Below, piece by piece: positions 17,628-28,294 of a stretch of 64,000 bases of DNA. The notes beneath the pieces are model-generated. The model was not told the DNA's origin, searched no databases, and saw only the letters and a program-made list of their open reading frames with translations. Positions within the stretch are counted from its first letter, which is position 1; every line of letters begins with the position of its first letter. Source of the stretch: Nitratireductor sp. GISD-1A_MAKvit. Its GTDB lineage: Bacteria; Pseudomonadota; Alphaproteobacteria; Rhizobiales; Rhizobiaceae. The translations under genes and the position numbers were made by a program. The DNA is taken from assembly GCF_040819555.1 (NCBI RefSeq), contig NZ_CP161920.1:695501-759500 (forward strand), written 5' to 3'.

Positions 17628-17666
17628 ATGTAGGCTGTTAATGACCGTGAGTCAACGGAGTTTCCC

Positions 17667-18782
17667 ATGCAGCCACCCAGATTTTCGGCCAGATCAGAGC
17701 TGGCCTCGCTTCAGCGCTACAATTCCGGCCTGACACTTGACGATGTGGCGCAGCGCGCGGGAGGCCGCAGGATCGCCAAGCTCGGTTCCAATGAAAACCC
17801 GCATGGTCCGGGCGCGGCGGTGAGGGAGGCGATGGCAGACGCCATTTCCCGCCCCTTTGTCTATCCCGACCCTTCGGCCAGGGCTCTGGCCGCAGAAATC
17901 GCCGGCGCGACGGGTCTTGCCGGCGAGCGGGTCGTATTTGGCGACGGGTCGGAGGATCTGCTGAACGTTCTCGCGCGCGCCGTGCTGCGGCCGGGCGATG
18001 AGGTGGTTACCCTGTTCCCTTCGTTCCCGCTTCATGAGGACTATGCGGTGATGATGGGTGCGCGCGTTACGCGCATCGAGCTCACGCAGGAACGCAGGAT
18101 CGATATGGAGGCGTTGCTTGCGGCGGTAGCGCGTCCCGTGCGCCTGACTCTGATCGCCAATCCGATGAACCCGGCCGGCGTGTGGCTTGCGCCTGACGAT
18201 CTGAACGCGCTGCTTGCCGCCCAGCATCCCGACAGCCTGCTTTGTCTCGACGAAGCCTATGTCGAATATGCAGCCGGCGCCGACTATGTTTCCTGTCTTG
18301 ACCGGCTCGGCGCACACGACAAGCCGCTGCTTGTCCTGCGTACGTTCTCCAAAGCCCATGGCCTGGCTGCGCTGCGCATCGGCTATGGTGTGTCGAACAG
18401 CGACGATGTCATCGGGGCGATGAACCTGGTGCGCACGCCGTTCAACGTGAACGGTGTCGCACAGGCCGCAGCGCTGGCCGCCATGCAAAACACGGATGAG
18501 ATGGTGACCGCCGTGGCCGAGACCGTTCGCGAGCGGAAAAGAATGGCCACCGCCCTGACAGGCATGGGGCTGGAGGTGCTGCCCTCAAAGGGCAATTTCC
18601 TGTTCGTCAACTGCGCGCGCCCGTCGGTGGAAGTCGCCGATCAGCTCATCGATCTCGGCGTTATCGTGAAGCCGTGGAAGCAGGCCGGGTATGAAAACTT
18701 CCTGCGTGTTTCCGTCGGTCTGGCGTGGGAAAATGATCAGTTTCTGGATGCTCTGGTCTGCATTCTCAAAGGCAGGCCATAA
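17667..18782 (+). CDS. HisC-like pyridoxal phosphate aminotransferase
   Basis: 371-aa class I/II aminotransferase of the histidinol-phosphate/aromatic branch. Seen: LGSNENPHGP, ANPMNPAG (in place of the usual NPNNPTG), DEAYVEY (D195) and the PLP lysine in RTFSKAHGLAALRIGYG (K229). GGAG lies upstream of the ATG. It is divergent from the SDR and shares its HutC-type operator, which argues for a catabolic role such as imidazolepyruvate to histidine rather than histidine biosynthesis. Other aromatic 2-oxo acids or sulfopyruvate cannot be excluded. Confidence 0.85.
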   Translation: MQPPRFSARSELASLQRYNSGLTLDDVAQRAGGRRIAKLGSNENPHGPGAAVREAMADAISRPFVYPDPSARALAAEIAGATGLAGERVVFGDGSEDLLNVLARAVLRPGDEVVTLFPSFPLHEDYAVMMGARVTRIELTQERRIDMEALLAAVARPVRLTLIANPMNPAGVWLAPDDLNALLAAQHPDSLLCLDEAYVEYAAGADYVSCLDRLGAHDKPLLVLRTFSKAHGLAALRIGYGVSNSDDVIGAMNLVRTPFNVNGVAQAAALAAMQNTDEMVTAVAETVRERKRMATALTGMGLEVLPSKGNFLFVNCARPSVEVADQLIDLGVIVKPWKQAGYENFLRVSVGLAWENDQFLDALVCILKGRP

Positions 18783-18814
18783 AACCGGTTGGTCTGAAGC
18801 CCGACCGGCGCTGA

Positions 18815-20152
18815 TCAGACAAGAACACGCCGCAGCACCTCGCCAAAGCGGTGCTGCACCGCGTCGCGACGAACGTGCCGCCCGTGCTGAACCACATGCT
18901 CGCCTGCCGCCCAGACATGATCGACATCGACGTCTCGGCCAAAGACCCAGCGGTCGATCAGGTTATCGCCGTTTGGCGCCAGGTCGAGCGGATCGGAGAG
19001 TGACACGAGATCAGCGGGAGCATCGACGGCGATTTCGGGGGAGGGTGCATCCAGCGCCTGTGCGCCCCCGGCCAGTGCGGCATCCAAGAGCCGCCGCCCG
19101 GTTGATCCGCCTTCCTCCGCGAGAACGTTCCGCGCCCGCTTTGTGAGGCGTTGCCCGTATTCCAGTACCCGCAGCTCCTCTGCCACGTCGATGCGCACAT
19201 TGGAATCCGTACCGATGGCGATGCGCCCGCCCGCGTTCAGAAAATCCGGCGCCGGGAAAAGACCGTCGCCCAGATTTGCCTCGGTGACGGGGCAGAGACC
19301 CGCCACCGCGCCGCAGGCAGCAAGTCGCGCGGTTTCCCTCTCGGTCAGATGTGTCGCGTGGATGAGGCACCAGTCCGCACCCACATCGAAATTGTCGAGC
19401 AGCCATTCGACCGGGCGCTGGCCATGGTGATCGAGGCAGTCCTCGACTTCCTTCACCTGTTCGGAAATGTGGATGTGCAGCCTGCGTCCCGGCAGGGCGG
19501 CGGTCAGCGCGGTCAGGTCTTCGTGGCTCGCGGCACGCAGCGAGTGCGGTGCAAAGCCGACGCGGTCCTGCGGTCGGGTGATCCGTTTGTCACAGCGCTC
19601 GATCAGCGCGATGAAGGCATCGATATCATGGAGGAAACGGCGCTGGCCCTCGCCGGCAGGCTTCGGGCCGAAACCGCCATGGGCGTAGAACACGGGCAAG
19701 TGGGTGAGTGCAATTCCGGTTGTCTCGGCAGCGTCGAAAATCCGCTCTGAAAGCTCGGCGGGGTTGTCATAAGGTGCGCCGGAGGGATCGTGGTGCAGGT
19801 AGTGGAACTCACCCACACGGGTAAAGCCCGCTTCCAGCATCTCGACATAGGCCATCTCTGCCAGCGCTGAAACATCTTCCGGGCTGACCGAAAGGGCGAA
19901 GCGGTACATCATTTCGCGCCAGGTCCAGAAGCTCTCCTGTCCCGCGCCGCGCATTTCGGTGAGGCCGGAATGGCCCCGCTGAAAGGCATGGCTGTGGACG
20001 TTGGGCATGCCCGGTATCAGTGCGTCCACCCTTGTATCGTCCGGATGCGGGTGTGTTTGCGCCACAATCTCGGTGATGCGTCCTGCCGACCCGGAGACCC
20101 GGACGTTTTCTGCCCATCCCGATGGCAGCAGCGCAATTCTTGCGAAGATCAT
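18815..20152 (-). CDS. hutF: Formimidoylglutamate deiminase
   Basis: Amidohydrolase that converts N-formimino-L-glutamate to N-formyl-L-glutamate plus ammonia, the fourth step of the five-step histidine pathway. The 445 aa match HutF. The metal site NVHSHAFQRGHSG is near residue 51, with IHISEQ, HATHLT and GTDSNVRID further on. The start is the ATG at 20152 (GTG one codon earlier), preceded by AAGGGG. Encoded divergently from the hutI operon, with a HutC-type operator between. Confidence 0.95.
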   Translation of the reverse strand: MIFARIALLPSGWAENVRVSGSAGRITEIVAQTHPHPDDTRVDALIPGMPNVHSHAFQRGHSGLTEMRGAGQESFWTWREMMYRFALSVSPEDVSALAEMAYVEMLEAGFTRVGEFHYLHHDPSGAPYDNPAELSERIFDAAETTGIALTHLPVFYAHGGFGPKPAGEGQRRFLHDIDAFIALIERCDKRITRPQDRVGFAPHSLRAASHEDLTALTAALPGRRLHIHISEQVKEVEDCLDHHGQRPVEWLLDNFDVGADWCLIHATHLTERETARLAACGAVAGLCPVTEANLGDGLFPAPDFLNAGGRIAIGTDSNVRIDVAEELRVLEYGQRLTKRARNVLAEEGGSTGRRLLDAALAGGAQALDAPSPEIAVDAPADLVSLSDPLDLAPNGDNLIDRWVFGRDVDVDHVWAAGEHVVQHGRHVRRDAVQHRFGEVLRRVLV

Positions 20153-20241
20153 CACTTGCCCCTTTTGATTGCTTCCGCATCACCTCCCGGCCTCAGGGGC
20201 GAGGAAGGTGAAGAATCATCTTTCAATCCACTTGCCATTAT

Positions 20242-20249
20242 GTCTATAC
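20242..20249. promoter_or_regulatory. HutC-type operator between hutF and hutI
   Basis: GTCTATAC, identical to the cores at 17618 and 26850, inside an A+T-rich stretch (TATGTCTATACTTATATAA) between the two divergent hut transcription units. It probably controls both hutF and hutIHGUD. Confidence 0.65.
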
Positions 20250-20292
20250 TTATATAACGACGAGCGCAAAGCCGAAATTCCGAGAGGACACC

Positions 20293-21478
20293 ATGTCGAA
20301 CACGACCATATGGGCCAATGCCAGATTGGCCAACGGAAGCAGCGAGCCGGTGGACATCGTGGTCGCCGACACTCGGATCGTGTCGGTCGGGGAGAATGCC
20401 GATCGCTCGGGTGCGCGCGTGGTCGATTGCGAAGGGCGGCTGGTAACCCCCGGACTCATCGACTGTCACACACATATCGTGCATGGCGGCGACCGGACGC
20501 GCGAGTTCGAGATGCGGCTTGAAGGCGCCAGCTATCAGGAGATCGCCCGGGCGGGCGGGGGCATCGTTTCGTCGATGCGCGACACCAGGGCGCTGGATGC
20601 CGACGGGCTGGTCGAGGCTTCACTTGCCCGTGTCGATGCGCTGCTATCCGAGGGTGTGACAACCATTGAAGTCAAATCCGGCTACGGCCTCGCGATCGAA
20701 GCGGAAATGAACATGTTGCGCGCGGCTCGCGCACTGGAGAGCATTCGCCCGCTGCGCATCCGCACCACGTGGCTTGCCGCTCATGCCATGCCGCCGGATT
20801 TCGATGGTAGCAAGGCCGATTATATCCGCGACGTGGCGATTGCCGGTCTCCGGCAGGGCCCATGCAGAAGGGCTCGTCGATGCCGTCGATGGCTTCTGCG
20901 AATCGATTGCCTTTTCGGCTGATGAGATAAGGCCCCTGTTTGAAACCGCGCGCGCGCTCGGGCTTCCGGTGAAGCTGCACACCGAACAGCTGACGCGTTC
21001 CGGCGGCACACGATTAGCGGCCGATTTCGGGGCGCTGTCGGTCGATCATTTCGAGTATGCGGAAGCTGAAGAGGTTGCTGCAATCGCTGCATCGGGAACG
21101 GTCGCGGTGCTCTTACCCGGTGCCTTTTACATGCTCAACGAAACCCGCAAGCCGCCCGTCGCAGCGCTCCGGGAGGCCGGGGTGCCGATGGCGCTTGCCA
21201 CCGACTGCAACCCTGGCACCTCGCCTGTTTCGTCGCTGCTCACCACCATGAACATGGGCGCGGTTCTGTTCAAAATGACGGTGGATGAATGTCTCGCAGG
21301 TGTCACCACCAACGCTGCCCGGGCCCTCGGTCTTCAGCACGAAGTGGGCACTCTTGTCCCGGGGGCTTCTGCCGATCTTGCGATCTGGGACGCCGAAACG
21401 CCGGCCCAACTGGTCGGCCGCATCGGGCTCAATCCTCTCCATCAACGCGTATTCAAAGGAACCGTCTCCCATGGCTGA
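20293..21478 (+). pseudogene. hutI: Imidazolonepropionase, frameshifted
   Basis: Metal-dependent amidohydrolase that opens 4-imidazolone-5-propionate to formiminoglutamate. The first part carries the metal motif DCHTHIVHGG and [11 protein letters not shown]; the second, one frame over, continues [22 protein letters not shown] and the metal aspartate in TDCNPGTSP. Removing one base from GGGCCC at 20856-20861 restores a 394-aa protein of normal length. The 3' end overlaps hutH by eight bases. The rest of the pathway is intact, so a consensus error is more likely than real loss. Confidence 0.92.
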
Positions 21479-23000
21479 AACGCTGATTCCCGGTCAGGTG
21501 TCTCTGCGCACACTTGCAGATGTCTACTGGAACGCGACCGATGTGGTTCTTTGTGAAAGCGCGCTGCCGGGCATCAAGGGCGCCGCCGAGCGCATTGCCA
21601 GCGTGGCGGAAGGAAACGCGCCGGTCTATGGCGTCAATACCGGTTTTGGAAAGCTCGCTTCCATCCGCATCGAGGCGGCGGAAGTTGCCACCCTGCAGCG
21701 CAATCTCATCCTCAGCCACTGTTGTGGGGTTGGCGCGCCGCTCGCTCCCGAAATCGTTCGGCTGATCATGGTGCTGAAGCTCATGTCGCTCGGGCGGGGG
21801 GCGTCAGGGGTCCGCGTCGAGATCGTGGCTTTGATGCAGTCGATGCTCAAGGCGGATGTGCTGCCGCTCATCCCCGAAAAAGGGTCGGTTGGTGCCTCGG
21901 GCGATCTTGCGCCTCTTGCACACATGACCGCCGCCATGATCGGCGAGGGTGAGGCTTGGCATCAGGGTGAACGTTTGCCCGCGCGCGAAGCACTCTCGCG
22001 TGCAGGCCTTTCCCCGGTGGAACTGTCGGCCAAGGAGGGACTTGCGCTCATCAACGGAACCCAGGTTTCCACGGCTCTGGCGCTGGCAGGCCTCTTCCGG
22101 GCGGAGCGCGCCCTGCAGGCATCCCTTGTGTCCGGGGCGTTCTCCACCGACGCCGCCATGGGATCGACAGCGCCCTTCACGGAGGAAATCCACACGCTTC
22201 GCGGCCATCGCGGCCAGATTGAGGTCGCTGCAACGCTGCGCAGGCTCCTTGAAGGCAGCCAGATCCGCAACAGCCATGTGGATGATGACGAACGCGTGCA
22301 GGACCCCTACTGCCTGCGCTGCCACCCGCAGGTTTCGGGTGCCTGTCTCGATCTTCTGCGCCAGGTGGCTGCAACGCTCGAGATCGAAGCCAATGCGGCG
22401 ACCGACAACCCGCTTGTTCTTTCGGACGGCGCAGTGGTCTCGGGAGGCAACTTCCATGCCGAACCGGTGGCCTTTGCCGCCGATCAGATCGCGCTTGCCG
22501 TTGCCGAAATCGGGGCCATCGCCCAGCGGCGCATCGCCATGCTGGTGGATCCGGCGTTGAGCTTTGGGCTGCCTGCATTCCTCTCTCCCAGACCCGGCCT
22601 CAACTCTGGTCTGATGATTGCGGAGGTGACTTCGGCTGCGCTGATGAGTGAAAACAAGCAGCTCGCGCATCCCGCATCGGTGGATTCCACGCCCACATCG
22701 GCCAATCAGGAAGATCATGTCTCCATGGCGTGTCACGGGGCGCGGCGCCTGTTGCAGATGACCCAGAACCTCTTCCACATCATCGGCATCGAGGCTCTGA
22801 CCGGAGCGCAGGGCGTCGAGCTTCGTGCTCCGCTGAAAACCTCGGAGCAACTCGTCGCTGCAATGGCCCGTTTTCGGCAAGATGTGCCCGCAATCGGCGA
22901 CGACCGGTATATGGCGGATGATCTGGAAAGGGCCGCCGAACTCGTTCATTCCGGCGCTCTGACGGCGCCAGTGCAAAAGCTGCTTCCGGAGGTGTTCTGA
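21471..23000 (+). CDS. hutH: Histidine ammonia-lyase
   Basis: First step of histidine breakdown: L-histidine to urocanate and ammonia. 509 aa, the normal length. The self-forming MIO cofactor comes from the ASG triad in [15 protein letters not shown]. The substrate-binding YGVNTGFG is near residue 53. The ATG at 21471 follows AAAGGA and overlaps the hutI stop; its own TGA overlaps the hutG ATG by one base. Confidence 0.97.
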   Translation: MAETLIPGQVSLRTLADVYWNATDVVLCESALPGIKGAAERIASVAEGNAPVYGVNTGFGKLASIRIEAAEVATLQRNLILSHCCGVGAPLAPEIVRLIMVLKLMSLGRGASGVRVEIVALMQSMLKADVLPLIPEKGSVGASGDLAPLAHMTAAMIGEGEAWHQGERLPAREALSRAGLSPVELSAKEGLALINGTQVSTALALAGLFRAERALQASLVSGAFSTDAAMGSTAPFTEEIHTLRGHRGQIEVAATLRRLLEGSQIRNSHVDDDERVQDPYCLRCHPQVSGACLDLLRQVAATLEIEANAATDNPLVLSDGAVVSGGNFHAEPVAFAADQIALAVAEIGAIAQRRIAMLVDPALSFGLPAFLSPRPGLNSGLMIAEVTSAALMSENKQLAHPASVDSTPTSANQEDHVSMACHGARRLLQMTQNLFHIIGIEALTGAQGVELRAPLKTSEQLVAAMARFRQDVPAIGDDRYMADDLERAAELVHSGALTAPVQKLLPEVF

Positions 23001-23815
23001 TGGATCCGGTTCTTGTTTCACGGGGCGAAAGCCCACTGGTTCTGGGGCTTCCGCACACCGGCACCCATGTGCCTGACGACATTGCAGACAAGCTGAACGA
23101 AGAAGGTCGGCTGCTGCGCGACACGGACTGGCATATCGACAAGCTGTATGAGGGGCTGGTGCCTGGTGCCACCACGGTTCGCGCCACGTTTCATCGCTAC
23201 GTGATCGATCCGAACCGTGATCCTTCCGGCGTGTCGCTTTATCCCGGCCAGTCGACCACCGGGCTGGTCCCGCTCTCCAATTTCGACAATGTGCCGATCT
23301 GGAAGACGGGAGCAGAGCCCGACGAGGCGGAGATCACCCGCCGGAAAAATGCTTTTCACGCGCCCTACCACGCTGCCCTGATGGCCGAGCTTGAGCGTGT
23401 CCGTGCGATCCACGGCTATGCCGTTCTTTATGACTGCCACTCGATCCGGTCGGTCATTCCCTGGCTGTTTGAAGGCACACTCCCCGATTTCAACATCGGC
23501 ACCGACATGGGCCGCACCTGCGCACCGGAGATCGAGCAGGCGGCCATGGAAGCGACTGCCGCAACCGGCCGCACCCATGTGCTCAACGGCCGTTTCCGGG
23601 GAGGCTGGACGACCCGACACTATGGACGACCGGAGGAAGGGTTCCACGCGGTTCAGATGGAGCTTGCGCAGGTCTCGCATCTGGAAAACGAGGAACCGCC
23701 CTTTGCCCTCCATGACGAAAAGACCACCCGCCTTCGTGGCGAGCTGCGGCATATCCTGAACGAAATTCTGCGCGCTGCGGCAAGCACCGCCACGCGTGCC
23801 GACAAGCCCTGTTGA
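23000..23815 (+). CDS. hutG: N-formylglutamate deformylase
   Basis: Last step of the five-step route: N-formylglutamate to glutamate and formate. 271 aa, a member of the N-formylglutamate amidohydrolase family, with [24 protein letters not shown] and the metal-site motif [11 protein letters not shown]. It pairs functionally with HutF; together they replace the one-step HutG formiminoglutamase of enteric bacteria. Confidence 0.95.
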   Translation: MDPVLVSRGESPLVLGLPHTGTHVPDDIADKLNEEGRLLRDTDWHIDKLYEGLVPGATTVRATFHRYVIDPNRDPSGVSLYPGQSTTGLVPLSNFDNVPIWKTGAEPDEAEITRRKNAFHAPYHAALMAELERVRAIHGYAVLYDCHSIRSVIPWLFEGTLPDFNIGTDMGRTCAPEIEQAAMEATAATGRTHVLNGRFRGGWTTRHYGRPEEGFHAVQMELAQVSHLENEEPPFALHDEKTTRLRGELRHILNEILRAAASTATRADKPC

Positions 23816-23828
23816 AGAGGACGATCCG

Positions 23829-25526
23829 ATGACCAATCCCCGTCACAACCAGCGCGATGTTTTCCCGCCCACCGGAACCGAACTGAACGCGAAGAGCTGG
23901 CTGACCGAAGCGCCGCTCAGGATGCTGATGAACAATCTGCATCCCGACGTGGCCGAAAACCCGCACGAACTGGTTGTCTATGGCGGCATCGGCCGTGCGG
24001 CCCGGACCTGGGACGATTTCGATGCCATCGTGGCGTCGCTGAAGGATCTCGAAGCCGACGAGACGCTCATTGTTCAGTCGGGCAAGCCCATCGCCATCAT
24101 CCGCACCCACGCGGATGCGCCGCGCGTCCTGATCGCCAATTCGAACCTCGTTCCCGAATGGGCCAACTGGCAGCATTTCAACGAGCTCGATAAGAAGGGC
24201 CTGATGATGTACGGCCAGATGACCGCTGGCTCGTGGATCTACATCGGTGCGCAGGGCATCGTTCAGGGCACCTACGAGACCTTCGCCGAAGCCGGGCGCC
24301 AGCATTATGATGGCGATCTCACCGGCAAATGGATCCTGACCGGTGGTCTTGGCGGGATGGGCGGCGCACAGCCGCTTGCTGCGGTGATGGCCGGTGCCTG
24401 CTGTCTTGCCGTGGAATGCGATGAGACCCGCGCAGACTTCCGCATCCGCACCCGGTACTGCGACGAGAAGACCGACAGTCTGGATGAGGCGCTGGCGATG
24501 ATCGGCCGGTGGACCGAGGCAGGCGAGGCGAAATCCGTGGCGCTGATCGGCAATGCCGCCGAAGTGTTCCCGGAGATCCTGCGCCGTGTGCAGGCGGGTG
24601 AGCCGGTTCCCAATGGCCGGCCCGACATCGTAACCGACCAGACCTCGGCGCACGATCCCTATCACGGCTACCTGCCCAGGGGCTGGACCGTGGCCGAATG
24701 GCGAGCACGTCAGGAGAGCGACCCCGAGGCGGTGAACAGGGCTGCCCGCGCTTCCATGAAAGATCATGTCGAGGCGATGGTGGGCTTCTGGGAGGCAGGT
24801 ATCCCGACGCTGGATTATGGCAACAACATCCGCCAGATGGCGATGGAAGAGGGCATGGAGAACGCCTTCGCTTTCCCGGGGTTCGTTCCTGCCTATATTC
24901 GCCCGCTGTTCTGCCGTGGCATTGGCCCGTTCCGCTGGGCGGCACTTTCGGGCGACCCGGAAGACATCTACAGGACCGACCAGGCGATGAAGGAGCTGTT
25001 CCCCGAAAACGAGCACCTGCACCGCTGGCTCGACATGGCGCGTGAGCGCATTGCCTTTCAGGGGCTGCCGGCGCGCATCTGCTGGATCGGGCTGGGCGAT
25101 CGCCACCGCGCGGGCCTGAAATTCAACGAAATGGTAGCGAATGGCGAACTCAAGGCGCCTGTCGTCATCGGGCGGGACCATCTCGATTCCGGTTCGGTCG
25201 CTTCGCCCAACCGCGAGACAGAGGCGATGCGGGACGGGTCCGACGCGGTGTCCGACTGGCCGCTGCTCAATGCGCTGGTCAACACGGCATCGGGGGCCAC
25301 ATGGGTGTCGCTGCACCATGGTGGCGGCGTCGGCATGGGCTTTTCGCAGCATGCGGGCGTGGTGATCTGCGCCGACGGCACACCGGAAGCCGCCAAAAGA
25401 CTGGAGCGGGTTCTGTGGAACGACCCCGCCTCGGGCGTCTGGCGCCACGCCGATGCCGGCTATCCCGAAGCGCTGGAGTGCGCCCGGCAACATGGCCTGC
25501 GCCTGCCGCGCATTCTGGGCGCATGA
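23829..25526 (+). CDS. hutU: Urocanate hydratase
   Basis: NAD-containing enzyme that turns urocanate into imidazolonepropionate. 565 aa, the usual length. Seen: the glycine-rich NAD region [16 protein letters not shown], the catalytic-cysteine region [19 protein letters not shown] and the C-terminal [15 protein letters not shown]. The ATG at 23829 follows GAAGAGGACG; the frame is open upstream but would overlap hutG. Confidence 0.97.
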   Translation: MTNPRHNQRDVFPPTGTELNAKSWLTEAPLRMLMNNLHPDVAENPHELVVYGGIGRAARTWDDFDAIVASLKDLEADETLIVQSGKPIAIIRTHADAPRVLIANSNLVPEWANWQHFNELDKKGLMMYGQMTAGSWIYIGAQGIVQGTYETFAEAGRQHYDGDLTGKWILTGGLGGMGGAQPLAAVMAGACCLAVECDETRADFRIRTRYCDEKTDSLDEALAMIGRWTEAGEAKSVALIGNAAEVFPEILRRVQAGEPVPNGRPDIVTDQTSAHDPYHGYLPRGWTVAEWRARQESDPEAVNRAARASMKDHVEAMVGFWEAGIPTLDYGNNIRQMAMEEGMENAFAFPGFVPAYIRPLFCRGIGPFRWAALSGDPEDIYRTDQAMKELFPENEHLHRWLDMARERIAFQGLPARICWIGLGDRHRAGLKFNEMVANGELKAPVVIGRDHLDSGSVASPNRETEAMRDGSDAVSDWPLLNALVNTASGATWVSLHHGGGVGMGFSQHAGVVICADGTPEAAKRLERVLWNDPASGVWRHADAGYPEALECARQHGLRLPRILGA

Positions 25527-25527
25527 C

Positions 25528-26079
25528 ATGAAAGGTGCGGTCCACCGGGGGGCGGAGCGACGTTTTGCCCCCTGGAAGAACGGCGGCGGCGAAACGGCCG
25601 AAATCCTGTGCTCGCCGGAAGGGGCGGGCTACGACGATTTCGACTGGAGGATCAGCACTGCGCGGGTCGGCCAGTCCGGCCCGTTCTCAAGCTTCCACGG
25701 GGTTCATCGATCGCTCACCGTGATCGAGGGGGGCGCCATGCGGCTGACCTTCGATGCTGCCCCGCCGCTGATGGTCGGACCTGAAACCGGTCCGGTTTGT
25801 TTTCCCGGTGATGTCGCCTGTCATGCAGAGTTGATCGGCCCTGCGCTGCTTGATCTCAATGTCATGGTGCGCGCGCCTTTCGGCGTCCGTGTCGTGGCTG
25901 CGGATACGGGCGTGGCGCCACTGGGCGGAGCCGTCGAACGCTTTGTCTTTGCCCGTGATGCGCTGCCCGCTCTGGGGCTCGAACGGCATGATCTTCAGCA
26001 GGTCCCGCCTGAGGAAAACGTGCCACCGCTTGGCGGTGCACTTGTCATCGACATTACCAGACAAGCGCGCGGGAGCTGA
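25528..26079 (+). CDS. hutD: HutD family protein
   Basis: 183-aa cupin-like protein found in many hut operons; proposed to limit excessive hut expression, mechanism unknown. The family signature FAPWKNGGGETAEI is at residues 13-26, followed by DFDWRISTARVGQSGPFSSF and the LTVIEGGAMRL segment. The ATG lies one base after the hutU stop, so the two are tightly linked. Converges with hutC. Confidence 0.93.
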   Translation: MKGAVHRGAERRFAPWKNGGGETAEILCSPEGAGYDDFDWRISTARVGQSGPFSSFHGVHRSLTVIEGGAMRLTFDAAPPLMVGPETGPVCFPGDVACHAELIGPALLDLNVMVRAPFGVRVVAADTGVAPLGGAVERFVFARDALPALGLERHDLQQVPPEENVPPLGGALVIDITRQARGS

Positions 26080-26093
26080 CCGCATGCAGCACT

Positions 26094-26822
26094 TCAGCTG
26101 CGCGCTCCGAACTCGGCGGTCAGCTGATGCGCTTCTCCGGGATAGAGAAGCCGGGCATAGGTGATCCAGTCGTCATTGATCTGGGTTTTGCGCAGGATCT
26201 CCAGGCAGGCTGCACCGACGGGCAGGCGCAGCTGATGGGCATCCCGGCCCGAAATATTGATCGCCCGCACCGAGTGGCGCACGTTCGACCACGGCATCGA
26301 ATGAAGCAGCCATGCACCTGGCAGTTCGTGTGAAAAATCCACCGTCGCGGCGTCCGGCACGGCGGTCAGGTTGATGGCCCGGGTTTCCAGGCAGAAGGGC
26401 TCGTCATCGGCGTAATGCACGCCCTGCAGGTAGATCGCCATGTCCCGGAGCGCGGCCTGCCTCACACCCAGAACGCGCAGGTCGTTCTGACCCAGCGTGC
26501 GGGTTTCCTGTGACAGGAGCTTCCAGTCATAGCGCCGGCCGAGCGCAGCCACTTCGTCGGCAATGTTGTTGATCTCCATCACGGCCGACTGCGCCCGCGC
26601 TTTTGCGACAAACGTGCCCCGGCGCTTGCGCCGGGTTATGAAGCCATTTGCCGAAAGCTCGGTCAGCACCTTGTTCATGGTCATCCGCGAAACGCCGTAC
26701 TGCGCGGCGAGTTCGGTTTCCTTGTCCAGTTGATGACCCGGCGGCCACTCGCCATCGACGATCTTGGAGCGAATCTCCTCCAGAATCCGGGTATGCAGTG
26801 ATTCGGACATGGACGGTGGCAC
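26094..26822 (-). CDS. hutC: GntR-family histidine utilisation repressor
   Basis: About 242-aa regulator: N-terminal GntR winged helix (LHTRILEEIRSKIVDGEWPPGHQLDKETELAAQYGVSRMTMNKVLTEL in two stretches) and a C-terminal UTRA ligand domain ending YARLLYPGEAHQLTAEF. HutC senses urocanate in studied species. The GTG at 26822 has GAGG six bases upstream; the ATG at 26810 is an alternative without a good ribosome site. A GTCTATAC operator 28 bases upstream suggests autoregulation. Confidence 0.94.
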   Translation of the reverse strand: MPPSMSESLHTRILEEIRSKIVDGEWPPGHQLDKETELAAQYGVSRMTMNKVLTELSANGFITRRKRRGTFVAKARAQSAVMEINNIADEVAALGRRYDWKLLSQETRTLGQNDLRVLGVRQAALRDMAIYLQGVHYADDEPFCLETRAINLTAVPDAATVDFSHELPGAWLLHSMPWSNVRHSVRAINISGRDAHQLRLPVGAACLEILRKTQINDDWITYARLLYPGEAHQLTAEFGARS

Positions 26823-26849
26823 CGCTAACCTCAGGAAAGCCTTGGATTC

Positions 26850-26857
26850 GTCTATAC
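26850..26857. promoter_or_regulatory. HutC-type operator upstream of hutC
   Basis: GTCTATAC followed by AT, the same core as the sites at 17618 and 20242. It lies 28 bases before the probable hutC start and fits autoregulation. Confidence 0.6.
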
Positions 26858-26975
26858 ATATCGGCAGGCGCCGGGTGGCACAAGCGGTATCGGCGGCTGG
26901 AGCAGGTGCTCTCGCCGGCTTCAAATGTAAACCATGTGCCCAGAATGGGCCCTCAGAATGGATTTTTTTGAGAAA

Positions 26976-27052
26976 TGGCGATCCCGACAGGATTCGAACC
27001 TGTGACCCTCAGATTAGGAATCTGATGCTCTATCCTGCTGAGCTACGGGACC
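26976..27052 (-). tRNA. tRNA-Arg (anticodon CCT)
   Basis: Complete cloverleaf on the minus strand: 7-bp acceptor GGTCCCG/CGGGATC, D arm with AGCTCAGCAGGATAGAGC, anticodon stem TCAGA/TCTGA around loop TTCCTAA (anticodon CCT, reads AGG), T arm CAGGTTCGAATCCTG, discriminator G and a genomically encoded CCA (26978-26976). Confidence 0.97.
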
Positions 27053-27129
27053 GCTGTGCCTTCTCATAACGCGATGAAGCCGCTTCGCCAAGATGAAATG
27101 GAACGCTGCCTGGTGCGCATTGGAAGTTC

Positions 27130-28294
27130 TCAGGCGGCCAGGGCGGTTTCGGCCAGGCGCACCCAATAGCTCACGCCGTGCGGAATAGCCTCGTCGTTGA
27201 AATCGTAGGCCGTGTTGTGCAGTGCAGCGCTGTCCCCATTGCCCACAAAGATGAAGGCGCCGGGGCGGGCTTCCAGCATGTAGGAGAAATCCTCCCCGCC
27301 CATGGTCGGCGTGATGTCGGTGTCCACATTGCCCGTTCCGGCCACCTCGCCAGCAACGCCTGCGGCAAAGGCGGTCTCTTCGGCATGGTTGAACGTTACC
27401 GGATAGTTGGAGTCATACTTTACGTCGACCTCGGCCCCGTGAGCGGCCGCCACACCGGCGCAGATCGTGCGCATGCGGCTTTCGGCATCGGTGTTTACTT
27501 CCGTTTTGAGGGTGCGCACCGTGCCGGCCAGTTCCACCGTGTCGGGGATCACATTGAAAGCGTCTCCGGCGTGGAACTTGGTGACCGAAACCACGACCGA
27601 ATCCAGCGGATGCACATTGCGCGAGGCGATGCCTTGAAGCGCCGTGACGATCTGGCTGGCAGCAAGGATCGGGTCGATCACCATGTGCGGCATTGCGGCA
27701 TGGCCGCCGCGACCTTTTACCCGGATCACGAACTCCGCAGTCGCGGCCATGATCGGGCCGGGACGGATTGCAAACTGGCCGACCGGCAGGCCCGGCAGAT
27801 TGTGCATGCCAAAGACGCGCTCGATACCGAAGCGCTCCATAAGCCCGTCCTTCACCATTTCGTTGCCGCCACCGCCGCCTTCTTCCGCCGGCTGGAAGAT
27901 CACCGCGACGCGGCCCTTTGAAGTTTCGCGTCTCGCAGAGATATTTTGCTGCTCCGAGCAGCATCGCGGTATGTCCGTCATGCCCGCATGCATGCATCTT
28001 GCCGGCGACGGTCGAGGCCCAGGGCTTTCCCGTCATTTCCGTCATGGGCAATGCGTCCATGTCGGCGCGCAGGCCGATTGTCGATCCTGTGCCAAGCTTG
28101 CCTTCGATAACGCCGACAACCCCGGTTTTCCCCAGCCCCCGAACCACTTCGTCGCAGCCGAATGCAAGCAGCTTCTCTGCAACGAAATCTGAAGTGCGGT
28201 GCACATCGAACAAAAGCTCGGGATGACGGTGCAGGTCGCGCCTCCACTCGGTGATTTCCGCGTGTAATTCGGCAGAGCGGTTTAAAATGGGCAT
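27130..28294 (-). pseudogene. M20-family amidohydrolase (hippurate hydrolase-like), frameshifted
   Basis: Zinc-dependent amide hydrolase of the M20D group. The N-terminal part has LRADMDALPMTE and GKMHACGHDGHTAMLLGAA with metal ligands C and H; the second part, one frame over, has FQPAEEGGGGGNEMVKDG, the dimerisation domain and PTMGGEDFSYML. Removing one base of CCC at 27914-27916 turns ...NFKG/P into NFKGRVAVIFQPAEE and gives 387 aa, a normal length. The substrate (N-acyl or aromatic-acyl amino acid) is not determined. Probably intact in the organism. Confidence 0.88.

Noticed and set aside
23583..25529. A 648-codon minus-strand open frame opposite hutU
   Set aside because: hutU is unmistakable on the plus strand; the antisense frame shows no family motif.
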